Positions 19,226 to 27,567 of a DNA stretch of 64,000 bases are shown here, piece after piece. The notes beneath the pieces were generated by a model. It was not told where the DNA came from. It made no database searches and worked only from the letters and a program-made list of their open reading frames with translations. Within the stretch, counting starts at the first letter, position 1. Each line of letters opens with the position of its first letter. The DNA lies in assembly GCF_019219065.1 (NCBI RefSeq), contig NZ_JAHUWK010000001.1:124001-188000 (forward strand), read 5' to 3'. Origin of the DNA: Duganella sp. sic0402 (GTDB taxonomy: Bacteria; Pseudomonadota; Gammaproteobacteria; Burkholderiales; Burkholderiaceae_D). Made by a program: the position numbers and the translations under genes.

Positions 19226-19585
19226 TCAGGCAGCGAAGTGCAGGGCCAGGCCGATGACTGCGGGCAGGGTTTGAATCAGCAGGATCGAACGCTTGACCGT
19301 CACGCCGCCCCACACGCCAGCGACTGCCACGCAGGCCAGGCCAAACACGGTGAATGCCGATGCAATGGCTGCGTCAGGATGGACAAAGCCGACCAATAGT
19401 GCGGCGACCAGGAAACCGTTATAGCAGCCCTGGTTCGACATCGCTGGCTGGACGATTTCCGCCTTCTCCTTGCTCAGGCCGAAGACGCGGCGGCCACGCG
19501 AATTGAACAGCACGGTTTCCAGCAGGACGATGTAGACGTGGATCAGCGCTACCAGCGCGGTGACGATCTGGGCTGCCAAATGCAT
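19226..19585 (-). CDS. DUF1304 family membrane protein
   Basis: A 119-residue four-helix membrane protein. It matches DUF1304: IHVYIVLLETVLFNSRGRRVFGL near the start, then QPAMSNQGCYNGFLVAALLVG. These are small integral membrane proteins of unknown function, sometimes near epimerases or stress genes. A strong AAGGAG precedes the ATG. It is divergent from the sugE transcription unit. Confidence 0.88.
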   Translation of the reverse strand: MHLAAQIVTALVALIHVYIVLLETVLFNSRGRRVFGLSKEKAEIVQPAMSNQGCYNGFLVAALLVGFVHPDAAIASAFTVFGLACVAVAGVWGGVTVKRSILLIQTLPAVIGLALHFAA

Positions 19586-19675
19586 GAGTGCTCCTTGTTG
19601 TTATCAATATTGGTGGAACATTATCGCCTGAGCAAGCTCCTGGCGGCTAGAGGCCCGCCACCAAATTTGCTCAAA

Positions 19676-19684
19676 TGCTATACT
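19676..19684 (+). promoter_or_regulatory. Extended -10 promoter for sugE
   Basis: TGCTATACT is a good extended -10 element (TGn-TATACT) placed so that transcription would start near 19691, about 12 nt before the first riboswitch hairpin. No strong -35 is visible, which fits an extended -10 promoter. Confidence 0.5.
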
Positions 19685-19702
19685 TTTGACTCTTGCGCTT
19701 CT

Positions 19703-19786
19703 GTGGGGACGACCCTGCCTGAGTCCGAAGCGCGACGCCCGTTGCGGCGTTTCACTTGGCTTGGACGACCTGGCCGCAACGAGGAG
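19703..19786 (+). ncRNA. Guanidine-II (mini-ykkC) riboswitch candidate
   Basis: Two hairpins carry the invariant ACGA (ACGR) tetraloop. The first is GUGGGG-ACGA-CCCUGC (19703-19718, 6-bp stem). The second has ACGA at 19765-19768 with GG/CC beside the loop, one U-U mismatch and a GGC/GCC lower stem (758-776). Between them is a third hairpin (ACGCC 19735-19739 with GGCGT 19746-19750). The second ACGA hairpin ends a few bases before the GAGGAG Shine-Dalgarno (19781-19786) of sugE. This architecture and gene context are those of the guanidine-II class, where ligand-induced loop kissing exposes the ribosome-binding site. The linker is longer than in many examples. Confidence 0.78.
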
Positions 19787-19793
19787 TGTCGTC

Positions 19794-20111
19794 ATGACCT
19801 GGATGATCTTGATATTGGCCGGTTTGCTGGAAGTGGTGTGGGCGGTTGGCCTGAAATACACGGAAGGCTTCAGCAAGCTGGTGCCGTCGGTGCTGACCTT
19901 GACTGCGATGGCCGGCAGCGTCGGCATGCTGGGCCTGGCGCTGCGCACGCTGCCGCTGGGCACGGCGTATGCGATCTGGACCGGCATTGGCACGGTGGGG
20001 ACAGTGATCTACGGTATCGTTGTCTTGCATGAGCCAGCCAGCATTGTGCGGCTGACTTGCATCGCCATGATTGTCGGCGGCATCATCGGTTTGAAAGTTT
20101 CGACGGCTTAA
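19794..20111 (+). CDS. sugE: SugE/Gdx small multidrug resistance family guanidinium exporter
   Basis: A 105-residue four-helix SMR protein. The essential membrane Glu is E13 ([15 protein letters not shown]), and [14 protein letters not shown] is the Gdx/SugE-type second half motif. Gdx proteins export guanidinium in exchange for protons. The start at 19794 follows a GAGGAG and the riboswitch; the longer frame upstream would run through the RNA structure. Its last 4 bp overlap the convergent hydrolase gene. Riboswitch context favours the guanidinium role over quaternary ammonium resistance. Confidence 0.95.
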   Translation: MTWMILILAGLLEVVWAVGLKYTEGFSKLVPSVLTLTAMAGSVGMLGLALRTLPLGTAYAIWTGIGTVGTVIYGIVVLHEPASIVRLTCIAMIVGGIIGLKVSTA

Positions 20112-21067
20112 AACGATGGGTTAGGGCGTGTGAGGTAGTACCACTCGCTGTTCGCCCCGGCTGCCGCGTCCGGGAACAGGATGCGGCCGTCAAACTCCGC
20201 CAGCACTGGCGTGCCATCAGCGCGCCGGCCGATTTCCTCGCCTTGCCGGACTGGATCGAAGCTGGACCAGTCACGGCTGAATTTATCTTCAGCATGCTGC
20301 TTGTCGTAGACGGCGACCATGCTCAGTGCTTCCATTTGCTCAGGCTTAACCGGCTCCGGTTCAGGCGCGTCGATCATGCCAAGGAACGCCAGCGTATTCA
20401 GTATCGCGCGATATGCCACTTCCGGCGCTTGCGGATCATTGTGCTGGCCGCACTCCAGCGTCAGCGCATAGCCGCCGACCGAGCGCATATATTCGGTGGT
20501 TCCCATGCCGTAGCGCAGCACGGTTTGTAATTCACTGCTGCCGCTCATGCGCCGCTGCACGCCATCGCCATAAGTGCGCAGCCAGCCATCAACAAACCGC
20601 CGCACCCCTAGCCGCCGTGCCAAAGCACGCTCTTGCTCCTCATGCTTGAACGGCTCCAGTGGTCCATCATTATTGCGCGGTCCGACCATCACAAACGGCT
20701 CGCCGTTCCCGCTGAAAGAATGCAGATCCAGCAGCACATCATGCTGCGTCAGCAAAGGGCACAGCCAGTTTGCCACATGGTCCTCAAAATCCTGCGGGTC
20801 TGAATTCGGAAAAAGATTACGATTTAAATTCCGTTGACCGGCACGCTCGCCCTTGGCATACGCTAAGGGATTCGTAACAGGAATAAATGTGACGCTGCCG
20901 CACCGTATCGTCAGCACACTACGATCTAGATCTTCCACTGCACGAATAATCGCCTGTGTGCCGCAGACCTCATTTCCGTGCACAGCGCCGGTGATAATTA
21001 GCCGCGTGCCTTCGTGTTGACCATCGTATTGTGTCAATCTAAATTGAGATGAGCTGACGGGAAACAT
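20108..21067 (-). CDS. Succinylglutamate desuccinylase/aspartoacylase-like metallohydrolase
   Basis: A 319-residue M14-type zinc amidohydrolase. The metal motif HxxE is at H30 and E33 ([10 protein letters not shown]), an Asn/Arg substrate segment follows ([19 protein letters not shown]), and the third zinc ligand lies in LLDLHSF; the TLECGQH segment carries the catalytic Glu. Its N-acyl amino acid or peptide substrate is unknown. There is no ast operon nearby. It is the last gene of a unit with the DP-EP protein and the STAND regulator (gaps 17 and 11 bp). The 5' part is visibly more AT-rich than the 3' part. Confidence 0.85.
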   Translation of the reverse strand: MFPVSSSQFRLTQYDGQHEGTRLIITGAVHGNEVCGTQAIIRAVEDLDRSVLTIRCGSVTFIPVTNPLAYAKGERAGQRNLNRNLFPNSDPQDFEDHVANWLCPLLTQHDVLLDLHSFSGNGEPFVMVGPRNNDGPLEPFKHEEQERALARRLGVRRFVDGWLRTYGDGVQRRMSGSSELQTVLRYGMGTTEYMRSVGGYALTLECGQHNDPQAPEVAYRAILNTLAFLGMIDAPEPEPVKPEQMEALSMVAVYDKQHAEDKFSRDWSSFDPVRQGEEIGRRADGTPVLAEFDGRILFPDAAAGANSEWYYLTRPNPSF

Positions 21068-21084
21068 ATCGTGTTCCGCGAGCC

Positions 21085-21447
21085 TTAACCCTCTGGCGAA
21101 TTCTCGACTTCAGGGTCGTGTGCAAACTCCACACCCTGATCATCCTTCAAATGCAGTGTAATGTTAAAAGTCATTTGGGCGGTATTCGCATCACTGAAAG
21201 TTAATTGCTTGCCGCTAACACTGATAGTTGCTTTACTCAATTGATTATTATCCGCCGGCTTGACGCTCATGCCAGTAAAGACAATATCACGATTTCCGCT
21301 ATCGAAAATTTGATAGTTGATGACGGTATCCTTTGCCGTGACCCAAGGCGTCGCTGGCGCAGTCATTACGTCATAAACGCCCGGTTTCGTTTCCCGAATC
21401 GAAACGAGCACGTTAATGAATGGTGTGCTGGGGATAATTTTGCTCAT
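21085..21447 (-). CDS. DP-EP family (DUF1888-like) small protein
   Basis: A 120-residue beta-rich protein. INYQIFDSGNRDIVFTGMSVKPADNNQLS and LHLKDDQGVEFAHDPEVENSPEG match, from memory, the DP-EP/DUF1888 family of small immunoglobulin-like proteins of unknown role. There is no signal peptide. It lies between the STAND regulator and the hydrolase on one strand. Base composition is AT-rich compared with the surroundings. Confidence 0.65.
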   Translation of the reverse strand: MSKIIPSTPFINVLVSIRETKPGVYDVMTAPATPWVTAKDTVINYQIFDSGNRDIVFTGMSVKPADNNQLSKATISVSGKQLTFSDANTAQMTFNITLHLKDDQGVEFAHDPEVENSPEG

Positions 21448-21458
21448 ATATTTACTTT

Positions 21459-24400
21459 CTATTGTGGGTGGGTGATGAGGTATTGCAGGTAAGCCGGGTC
21501 TTTATAGAGCATGAGTTCCAGTTGTTTGCGTTGTAGGCTGGCTTCCCTCTGTTGGCCTAAGCAGAACTGAGCCTTTACCCATGGCGCAAGTACTCGGAAA
21601 TCTGCTGTGTCTTGTATGTGAGGCTGCAGTATGCCAATAATCTCTTTGCAATGTGAGCGTGTAGGATGCGTATCTTCCAGACGGTGGAATTCGGAACTAA
21701 ATAATAGTGCATCAATCAGGCTGTTCCGAATAAATAAATCATTTGGAGTCGACGTATATAGTTGGCGGAGCTTGCTCATGCTTGTTATTAAGCTTGTTTT
21801 AGCAGCGTGAAGTTGCCCGTTTTTCATTTGAACTTCTGCCTGATACCGAAGGGTATTAGCAAGGAGTGTTTGAAGGGCGAGCTTTTTGGGTTCCAGCCGG
21901 ATGAGCTGGTCAAGCTCCTGCTGTAGCTTCTCCAGTCGCAACATTATTTGAGCCGGACTCTGTATGGCGCTATCCGCCTCAATAAGACGTAACTCCGAGA
22001 TATACAAACTACGTTGCCAGTTGCGATTGCTTGAGTCCTTTTCTACGACGGTTTGAAGTAGCGTATGCGCTTGTTTCGTCGCTGCATGGCTGCCCTGCAT
22101 GTCTCCTAATGACTGCTTGATTTCAGATTGATGCGACCAAGCTGACGCCAGACCGAAACTCCAGAGATTTTCCGAGGGATAGGTTTGATGGAGAGTTTGG
22201 AATAAAGCCAACTCGCGTGCACCCAATTGCTCACCTAGTGGGAGTTTTCCAAGTTGTATTTGCGCGGCCGCTTGCCATGAGAGGCTATTGGCCAAATCTG
22301 CAATTAGTCGTTTATTGTTTGGATCTTTTTCGTATGCGCGCTGCTTTAAAACAACCGAACGTTCGAATTCGTTTGCAGCCTTGAATAGATTACCGCTTCT
22401 CAACGCGACTGTTCCTAAATTGCTGTGCGCATAGGACTGCTCAATCCAGCTATCAATCGCATCAGGTGCAACAGCGGCTTGCCGATTGGCGAGGTTAAGA
22501 TATTGTTCGAAATACTCCCGAGCGGGATCCCACTCCTTCTGATCGAGGTGTATCTGGCCTAACCAAAACGCGTTTTCTCCAGCACTTTTAAGTAGCACTA
22601 AGTTTGTTGGAGAGCGCTCAATTTGTTTTAATAATATAGAACGGGCAGATAATAGTGCTGCATTAGCCCCATTGGGATCCGCCCGTTTAATACGCACTTC
22701 AGAAATGAGTTGTAACGATTTAGCGCGTTGAGTTAACGCCGTATCGTTATCGTTGCTTAGCGAAGGGTTTGCAAGATAAGTCAGCGCACGCGTGCTGATA
22801 GAGTCTAATAAATCGAGCTTACCTAGGGGGCGGAGCTTATCAACGAACTCTCCTAGCATAAAAGCCATTAAACTCTCTGCCTCGTTTCGGTGGGCTTCAG
22901 CCCGCTTTTGCTCAGCTCGCGCCGTCAGTCCTAGACCCGCCGTAAGAAGCGCCAATATTGTGATTGCGGACATAGCGCCTAAGCGCAGTCGATCGGCGCG
23001 ACGTACATTTTGCAATGATGCCTGAACGAAGTTTTTTTCATGGTGTGAGAAGCTTAAGGCGCCTTTTTGAAATAAGTCGCGAGCCTGGTTAACTTGGGTG
23101 CCCGACGGCAGCAGCATGTCCCGCTTGCGGCCGCTTTCTTGCCAGCGGTTAGCTTGGGCGCTGATGCGGCTGCGGATTTGCAGGGCCTGGCGGTGTTCTT
23201 CGATCCATTCGACCACGCGCGGCCAGCGGCGCAGCAGGGCTTCGTGGGCGATGCCGAAGGTGGGGGCGCCGCCTTGCAGGTCGCTGACGAACAGGTGGGC
23301 GTCCACCAGTGCTTGCACCAGTTTGTTTTCAGCGTCGTTGCGCAGCGCGGACCACGGCACGCGGCGCGAGCTGACGGTCGATTCGTCCTCAGCCACCAGC
23401 ACCAGTTGCGACAGTACGTGCGGCAGGGCGGCGATCTGCGCCGAGCCCAGTGCGGATATCACTTGTTCGGCGCGGGCGCCGATGGCGCCTTCCAGGCCGC
23501 CCATGGCGTGGAAGGCCGCGTGCGTGAGTTCGCCAGCGGCGGTGCGCTGGCGGTAGAGCTCTTGCAGGCAGTATTGCAGTAGCGGCAGGCTGTCCGGGCC
23601 GGAGCGGGCGGCGTTGCACAGGACTTCGTCCAGGCCTTCGCCGCGCTCGTCGACGGTGTAGCGCAGCTGTGCCACCTGCGCCGGATGGCGCACGATTTGC
23701 GCGATGTCGGCGCTGCCGGGCGGCGTCAGGTCGAAGTGGCCGCCGCTGAGTTTCAGATTCATCAGTGCCGGGTAGGACGCCAGGTGCGGATAGAAATCGT
23801 TGCGGCAGCCAAGCACCAGTTGCGTGCTGCCCGAACGCGCCAGCTGGTCCAGCACGTTGATGAAGACGGCGCGATCCGCATCGGTGACGTGCGGCAGGCG
23901 GAACACGGCCTCAAAGCGGTCGATGAACAGCAGCAGGCGGATGGTTGGCAGACGCGAGTGCAATTGCTCGATTAGCTGTGGCAGATCCTGCGCCATGCGC
24001 TGCGCCAGCGCAGCCGCACTGGTGTTTTCAAACAATAGCTTGCCGTCGATTTCGGCGTCCAGCAGCACGCTGGCCAGGGTTTCCAGCAGCCCGGACTGGC
24101 CCATGTCGGCACAATCAAGCTGGACGTGGGCGCTGATGGCGATGCCGGACTCGGCCGGCGCGGCGCCGGTTTTCAGGGCGGGAATCAGGCCTGCCTGGAT
24201 CAGCGAGGTCTTGCCGGCGCCTGACGGTCCCAGCACCAGCACCATCGCGCAGGCGGCGCGCGCTTGCGCCACCACTACTTGCACCAGCTGGTCAACGCTC
24301 AGCTTGCGGCCGAAAAAGATGGCGGCGTGCTGTTCCTCAAAGGCTTCCAGCCCTCGGAATGGCGAGGCGTGCAGCCAGCTGCCCTGGCTGACTTCATCGT

Positions 24401-24716
24401 CGTAGCTGAGTTCGGCCAACAGCCGGTAGCCTCGCTTGCGGATGGTTTCGATATAGCGCGGTTCGGTGGCCGAGTCGTCCAGCGCGCGGCGCAGCTGGGT
24501 GATGATTTTGTGGATGGCATTGTCGCTGGGGGAAACGTCGCCCCAGCACGCGTCGAGCAAGGTCTCGGCCGAAATCACCACATGCGGATGGCGGCACAAG
24601 TACAACAAAACGTCCATGGCCCGTGGCTCCAGTTGCCGGTTTAATACTCCGCAACTGAGCGTGTTGGTGGCTGGATCGACCCGCCATTCGCCAAAACGAA
24701 AACTCTTGTGGTTCAT
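21459..24716 (-). CDS. Winged-helix / STAND ATPase / TPR signalling protein
   Basis: A 1085-residue multidomain protein. Residues 1-105 are an OmpR/CadC-type winged helix (FRFGEWRVDPATNTLSC, then TIRKRGYRLLA). Residues 120-480 are a STAND-type ATPase with Walker A GPSGAGKTS near 163-171 and Walker B LLLFIDRFEAVF. One membrane segment lies near 580-600 (AITILALLTAGLGLTA). Residues 620-1085 are helical TPR-like repeats. Such proteins couple a sensor module to DNA binding or signal assembly. The gene heads a unit with DP-EP and hydrolase genes and is divergent from the DUF1906 gene. The DNA is GC-rich up to about residue 541 and distinctly AT-rich after it, suggesting a mosaic gene. Confidence 0.85.
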   Translation of the reverse strand: MNHKSFRFGEWRVDPATNTLSCGVLNRQLEPRAMDVLLYLCRHPHVVISAETLLDACWGDVSPSDNAIHKIITQLRRALDDSATEPRYIETIRKRGYRLLAELSYDDEVSQGSWLHASPFRGLEAFEEQHAAIFFGRKLSVDQLVQVVVAQARAACAMVLVLGPSGAGKTSLIQAGLIPALKTGAAPAESGIAISAHVQLDCADMGQSGLLETLASVLLDAEIDGKLLFENTSAAALAQRMAQDLPQLIEQLHSRLPTIRLLLFIDRFEAVFRLPHVTDADRAVFINVLDQLARSGSTQLVLGCRNDFYPHLASYPALMNLKLSGGHFDLTPPGSADIAQIVRHPAQVAQLRYTVDERGEGLDEVLCNAARSGPDSLPLLQYCLQELYRQRTAAGELTHAAFHAMGGLEGAIGARAEQVISALGSAQIAALPHVLSQLVLVAEDESTVSSRRVPWSALRNDAENKLVQALVDAHLFVSDLQGGAPTFGIAHEALLRRWPRVVEWIEEHRQALQIRSRISAQANRWQESGRKRDMLLPSGTQVNQARDLFQKGALSFSHHEKNFVQASLQNVRRADRLRLGAMSAITILALLTAGLGLTARAEQKRAEAHRNEAESLMAFMLGEFVDKLRPLGKLDLLDSISTRALTYLANPSLSNDNDTALTQRAKSLQLISEVRIKRADPNGANAALLSARSILLKQIERSPTNLVLLKSAGENAFWLGQIHLDQKEWDPAREYFEQYLNLANRQAAVAPDAIDSWIEQSYAHSNLGTVALRSGNLFKAANEFERSVVLKQRAYEKDPNNKRLIADLANSLSWQAAAQIQLGKLPLGEQLGARELALFQTLHQTYPSENLWSFGLASAWSHQSEIKQSLGDMQGSHAATKQAHTLLQTVVEKDSSNRNWQRSLYISELRLIEADSAIQSPAQIMLRLEKLQQELDQLIRLEPKKLALQTLLANTLRYQAEVQMKNGQLHAAKTSLITSMSKLRQLYTSTPNDLFIRNSLIDALLFSSEFHRLEDTHPTRSHCKEIIGILQPHIQDTADFRVLAPWVKAQFCLGQQREASLQRKQLELMLYKDPAYLQYLITHPQ

Positions 24717-24764
24717 TCCTACCTTGTTCTGCGCTCAAATAATGACTGCGTAATCAATGGCTTG

Positions 24765-24811
24765 GGCCTTCGGAAGGTTTCCGGAAGGCCTACCCCGCCG
24801 AGTCGGGGTAG
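24765..24811. repeat. Two adjacent hairpins in the divergent STAND/DUF1906 promoter region
   Basis: The first is an imperfect hairpin bounded by GGCCTT (24765-24770) and AAGGCC (24785-24790), whose inner part can refold (CCTTC-G-GAAGG). The second is a perfect 8-bp stem, CTACCCCG (24790-24797) with CGGGGTAG (24804-24811), 6-nt loop. Neither has a T-run. They could be a REP-like element or transcription-blocking structure between the divergent genes. Confidence 0.5.
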
Positions 24812-24901
24812 AGTCATTCCATATAAATATTAACATTATCCCAAAAGAAATAGTTAGCAATTTGTATGAGTGTTTGTTTGATAACCTCCGATGGAGTATC
24901 C

Positions 24902-25534
24902 ATGACTGTTTTAACCGGCGTGAAAGTACCGTTCGAACTCACACAGTACGCAATAGCTATTAAGCAACAGGGGATGGATTTCGCTATTCGCCACTATGCC
25001 CATCAGGCCGGCAAGAGTTTGTCCCTGGCCGAGGCGCGTGCCTTGACTGACGCCGGTATCCAGATTGGTGCCTTGTGGGAGACGCCCGACGCGCACCTGA
25101 GTTATTTCAGCCGCGCGCAAGGTTGCGCCGACGGCGCCGCCGCCTATCTGATGGCGCAGGCGGTGATCACCCAGCCGTCCGGCTCGGCGGTGTATTTTGC
25201 GGTGAACTTTGTACCGGACGCGGACGAAATCGACGGTCCGGTGAGCCGATATTTCGAGGGCGTTAACCAGGCCTTTCACGCCGCCTCGGCGTCGGAACGG
25301 CAGTATCAGGTGGGAGTGTACGGTTCGGCCGCCTGCTGCGCGGCGATGATGGACAAGGGCCTGGCCACCGTCAGTTGGCTGGCGGAGCAGGATTCCGGCG
25401 CTGGCGATTATACCGGCTACAGCCTGAGGCAGCTGGCCGGTGCGGTGTTGGCGGTGGATGACGGCCAGCGCATCAGTGTCGGCATGGTCTGCAACAGCGC
25501 CGAGCGTCCGGCTGGTTTGTTCCGGGTGCTGTGA
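24902..25534 (+). CDS. DUF1906 (Rv2525c-like, glycoside-hydrolase-like) protein
   Basis: A 210-residue protein with the DUF1906 TIM-barrel-like pattern: DFAIRHYAH near residue 29, EARALTDAGIQIGALWET, AVYFAVNF (the strand carrying acidic residues), a YFEGVNQAF helix and QVGVYGSA. The domain is thought to bind or hydrolyse peptidoglycan or glycans, but activity is unproven. No signal peptide is seen, unusual for a wall-acting protein. The start is ATG 24902, six bases after GGAG. It is divergent from the STAND gene and its stop overlaps a possible GTG start of the next gene. Confidence 0.75.
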   Translation: MTVLTGVKVPFELTQYAIAIKQQGMDFAIRHYAHQAGKSLSLAEARALTDAGIQIGALWETPDAHLSYFSRAQGCADGAAAYLMAQAVITQPSGSAVYFAVNFVPDADEIDGPVSRYFEGVNQAFHAASASERQYQVGVYGSAACCAAMMDKGLATVSWLAEQDSGAGDYTGYSLRQLAGAVLAVDDGQRISVGMVCNSAERPAGLFRVL

Positions 25535-25536
25535 CA

Positions 25537-25824
25537 ATGAATATCTGCTTTACCGAAACCCCCTCGCGCAAGACGGTCAAGCCGCACAAGACCATCTTTC
25601 TGAACAACACCGGGCAGGATGTCACGCTCAAATTCGTTACCGCGCCGGATGTGATGCTGGGCGCGTACACCATCAGTACCGGCATCAGCGCCGCCATTGA
25701 CCACATCAGGCTGGGCGCGGCCGAATATTATTCCTGCCACAGTCAGAACGTTGCCATACCCGGCGGGTGCACGGCGGTGCTGACCTTGTCGAACAGCGTG
25801 CTGACGATGGCGATTTCGACCTGA
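25537..25824 (+). CDS. Small beta-rich protein, unknown
   Basis: A 95-residue protein, coupled to the DUF1906 gene: a GTG at 25531 overlaps its stop, and ATG 25537 is 2 bp after. I prefer the ATG. The predicted strand pattern (KTIFLNNTGQDVTLKFVTAPD) loosely resembles the DP-EP protein across the divergent promoter. No signal peptide or known motif; function not assigned. Confidence 0.6.
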   Translation: MNICFTETPSRKTVKPHKTIFLNNTGQDVTLKFVTAPDVMLGAYTISTGISAAIDHIRLGAAEYYSCHSQNVAIPGGCTAVLTLSNSVLTMAIST

Positions 25825-25843
25825 TCCGGATAAGATATGGCCG

Positions 25844-26998
25844 ATGAATTCCTCTACCATCGGCCGCAACTCCGGCCTCGACACTTTGCGTGCGCTGGCG
25901 ATCGTGCTGGTCTTCGCCAACCACTACATGATTTTCGTCAGCAACCGGCCGACCTTTGGCTGGCTCAGCGAGATCGGCTGGGCTGGCGTTGATCTGTTCT
26001 TTGCGCTGAGCGGCTATTTGATCGGTAACCAGATTCTGTCTGGCATCCGCAAGGAGCAGGGCGGCGACGCGCGTTTCTCACTGGCGCGGTTTTATGCGCG
26101 CCGGCTGCTGCGGACTTTGCCGAACTTTTACTTTGTGCTGGCGCTGTATGCCTTGTGGCCGGCCATGCGCGGCACAAGCGAACTGCCGCCGCTATGGAAG
26201 TTCCTGACCTTTACCCAGAATATCGATCTCAAGCCCGGCACGGCGTTTTCGCATGCCTGGTCGCTGTGCGTGGAGGAGCAGTTTTATTTCCTGCTGCCGG
26301 CGCTGGCGCTGCTGATTGCGACGCTGCGCAAATCGCTGATCTGGGCCTGGCTGGCAGTGGCGGCCAGTCTGTTGGCGGGGATGGCGGTGCGCAGTCATCT
26401 GTGGGGCGGGCTGAGCGAGGCGGAGCTGGGCAGCGGCCAGTATTACACGCAAATTTATTACGCATCCTGGTGCCGCTTTGATGAACTGGTCTGCGGCGTG
26501 GCTTTGGCGCTGCTGAAGAATTATCACGCCGGTATATGGGCACGCGTCACCGCTTACGGCAACTGGACGCTGGCGGCCGGTGTCGCGCTGACCGCGTTAA
26601 GCTGGCACTGGCTGCTGGAAGACCATTATGGCTATACGATGACGGTGTATGGCTATCCGCTGCTGGGACTGAGTTTCTGCCTGCTGCTATTGGCGGCGCT
26701 AAGTCCCGGATCGCTGTTGCAGCGCTGGCGTGTGCCGGGCGCGGCCAGCATGGCGCTGTGGTCATACGCGATCTACCTGACGCACAAGCAGCTGTGCGTG
26801 CTGCTGCGCGCGCCATTGCAGGAGCAGGGCTGGGGGCCGGAAAGCTGGCAGGCGCTGCTGATCATGGGCACGGCCAGTGCGCTGGCGGGCTGGCTGCTGT
26901 ATCTGCTGGTCGAGACGCCATTCATGAAGCTGCGCGACCGCTACGTGCCCAGCAACTACGCTAGTTCATCTCGATCACGTCAAACGGCGACTGCGTAG
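25844..26998 (+). CDS. Acyltransferase 3 (OafA/YrhL-type) membrane protein
   Basis: A 384-residue protein with about ten membrane helices. GLDTLRALAIVLVFANHY carries the conserved Arg and His near the start, and WAGVDLFFALSGYLIG is the family's FFxxSG(Y/F) motif; SHAWSLCVEEQFYFLLP is the third signature. Such enzymes O-acylate surface polysaccharides or lipids from acyl-CoA at the inner membrane. Its target is unknown. The last 38 bp overlap the convergent hypothetical gene. Confidence 0.9.
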   Translation: MNSSTIGRNSGLDTLRALAIVLVFANHYMIFVSNRPTFGWLSEIGWAGVDLFFALSGYLIGNQILSGIRKEQGGDARFSLARFYARRLLRTLPNFYFVLALYALWPAMRGTSELPPLWKFLTFTQNIDLKPGTAFSHAWSLCVEEQFYFLLPALALLIATLRKSLIWAWLAVAASLLAGMAVRSHLWGGLSEAELGSGQYYTQIYYASWCRFDELVCGVALALLKNYHAGIWARVTAYGNWTLAAGVALTALSWHWLLEDHYGYTMTVYGYPLLGLSFCLLLLAALSPGSLLQRWRVPGAASMALWSYAIYLTHKQLCVLLRAPLQEQGWGPESWQALLIMGTASALAGWLLYLLVETPFMKLRDRYVPSNYASSSRSRQTATA

Positions 26999-27425
26999 AG
27001 CCCAGGAAGGCCATGACCGCGCGGGCGCGGTCGCCCATGTCGTAGCCGTGGGTGGATTCCACCACGCTGCGCAGGCCGGGGATCACCTCGGTGATGTGCG
27101 GACTTTCATATGCCAGCACCAGCAGCGCCGCCAGTTCGCTGGCGCGGCCACGGTTGAGGCGCATGCGTTCCTCCAGTACCGCTAATAGCGCGCGCTGCAT
27201 GCGCGGCGTGGGATTGGTGATGTAGCCAAACACCAGCGGCGTGTTGGTGATGGCGTCGCACAGTCGGCTTTCCATCTGCTCCGGTTTGACGTCGGAGGCA
27301 ATATCGAAATACGCGCCATTCCAGCGCGTGCGTTCGTAGGGGTGACCGGGCGGGAAGGAGTCGGCTGTCTCAAAGCCGAGCAGGTGACTCAGGCGGCGCA
27401 GCCATTTTAATAATATCGGCATCAT
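26961..27425 (-). CDS. Hypothetical protein
   Basis: A 154-residue, probably soluble, largely helical protein with no signal peptide. Visible features are a basic N-terminal helix (LLKWLRRLSHLLGF), a Glu/Arg-rich centre and a C-terminal segment ending SPFDVIEMN. I do not recognise the family. It overlaps the acyltransferase 3' end by 38 bp. The frame uses ordinary codons for this genome, which supports a real gene. Confidence 0.55.
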   Translation of the reverse strand: MMPILLKWLRRLSHLLGFETADSFPPGHPYERTRWNGAYFDIASDVKPEQMESRLCDAITNTPLVFGYITNPTPRMQRALLAVLEERMRLNRGRASELAALLVLAYESPHITEVIPGLRSVVESTHGYDMGDRARAVMAFLGSTQSPFDVIEMN

Positions 27426-27567
27426 CTTGATATTTTAACCTGTGCAATTCCACCTATCCTTTTGGAAAGGAAGAAATTTCTCTAGTGAAACCAATATAGA
27501 ATTCTTTCCAAGTAGGGCGCCCCAAGATTCGCCGTCCATTTATCTCGCTGTCTCCCACGGAGAATGT

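Noticed and set aside
19586..19793. Longer sugE frame starting at 19686
   Set aside because: Would translate the riboswitch region; the family N-terminus and Shine-Dalgarno fix the start at 19794.
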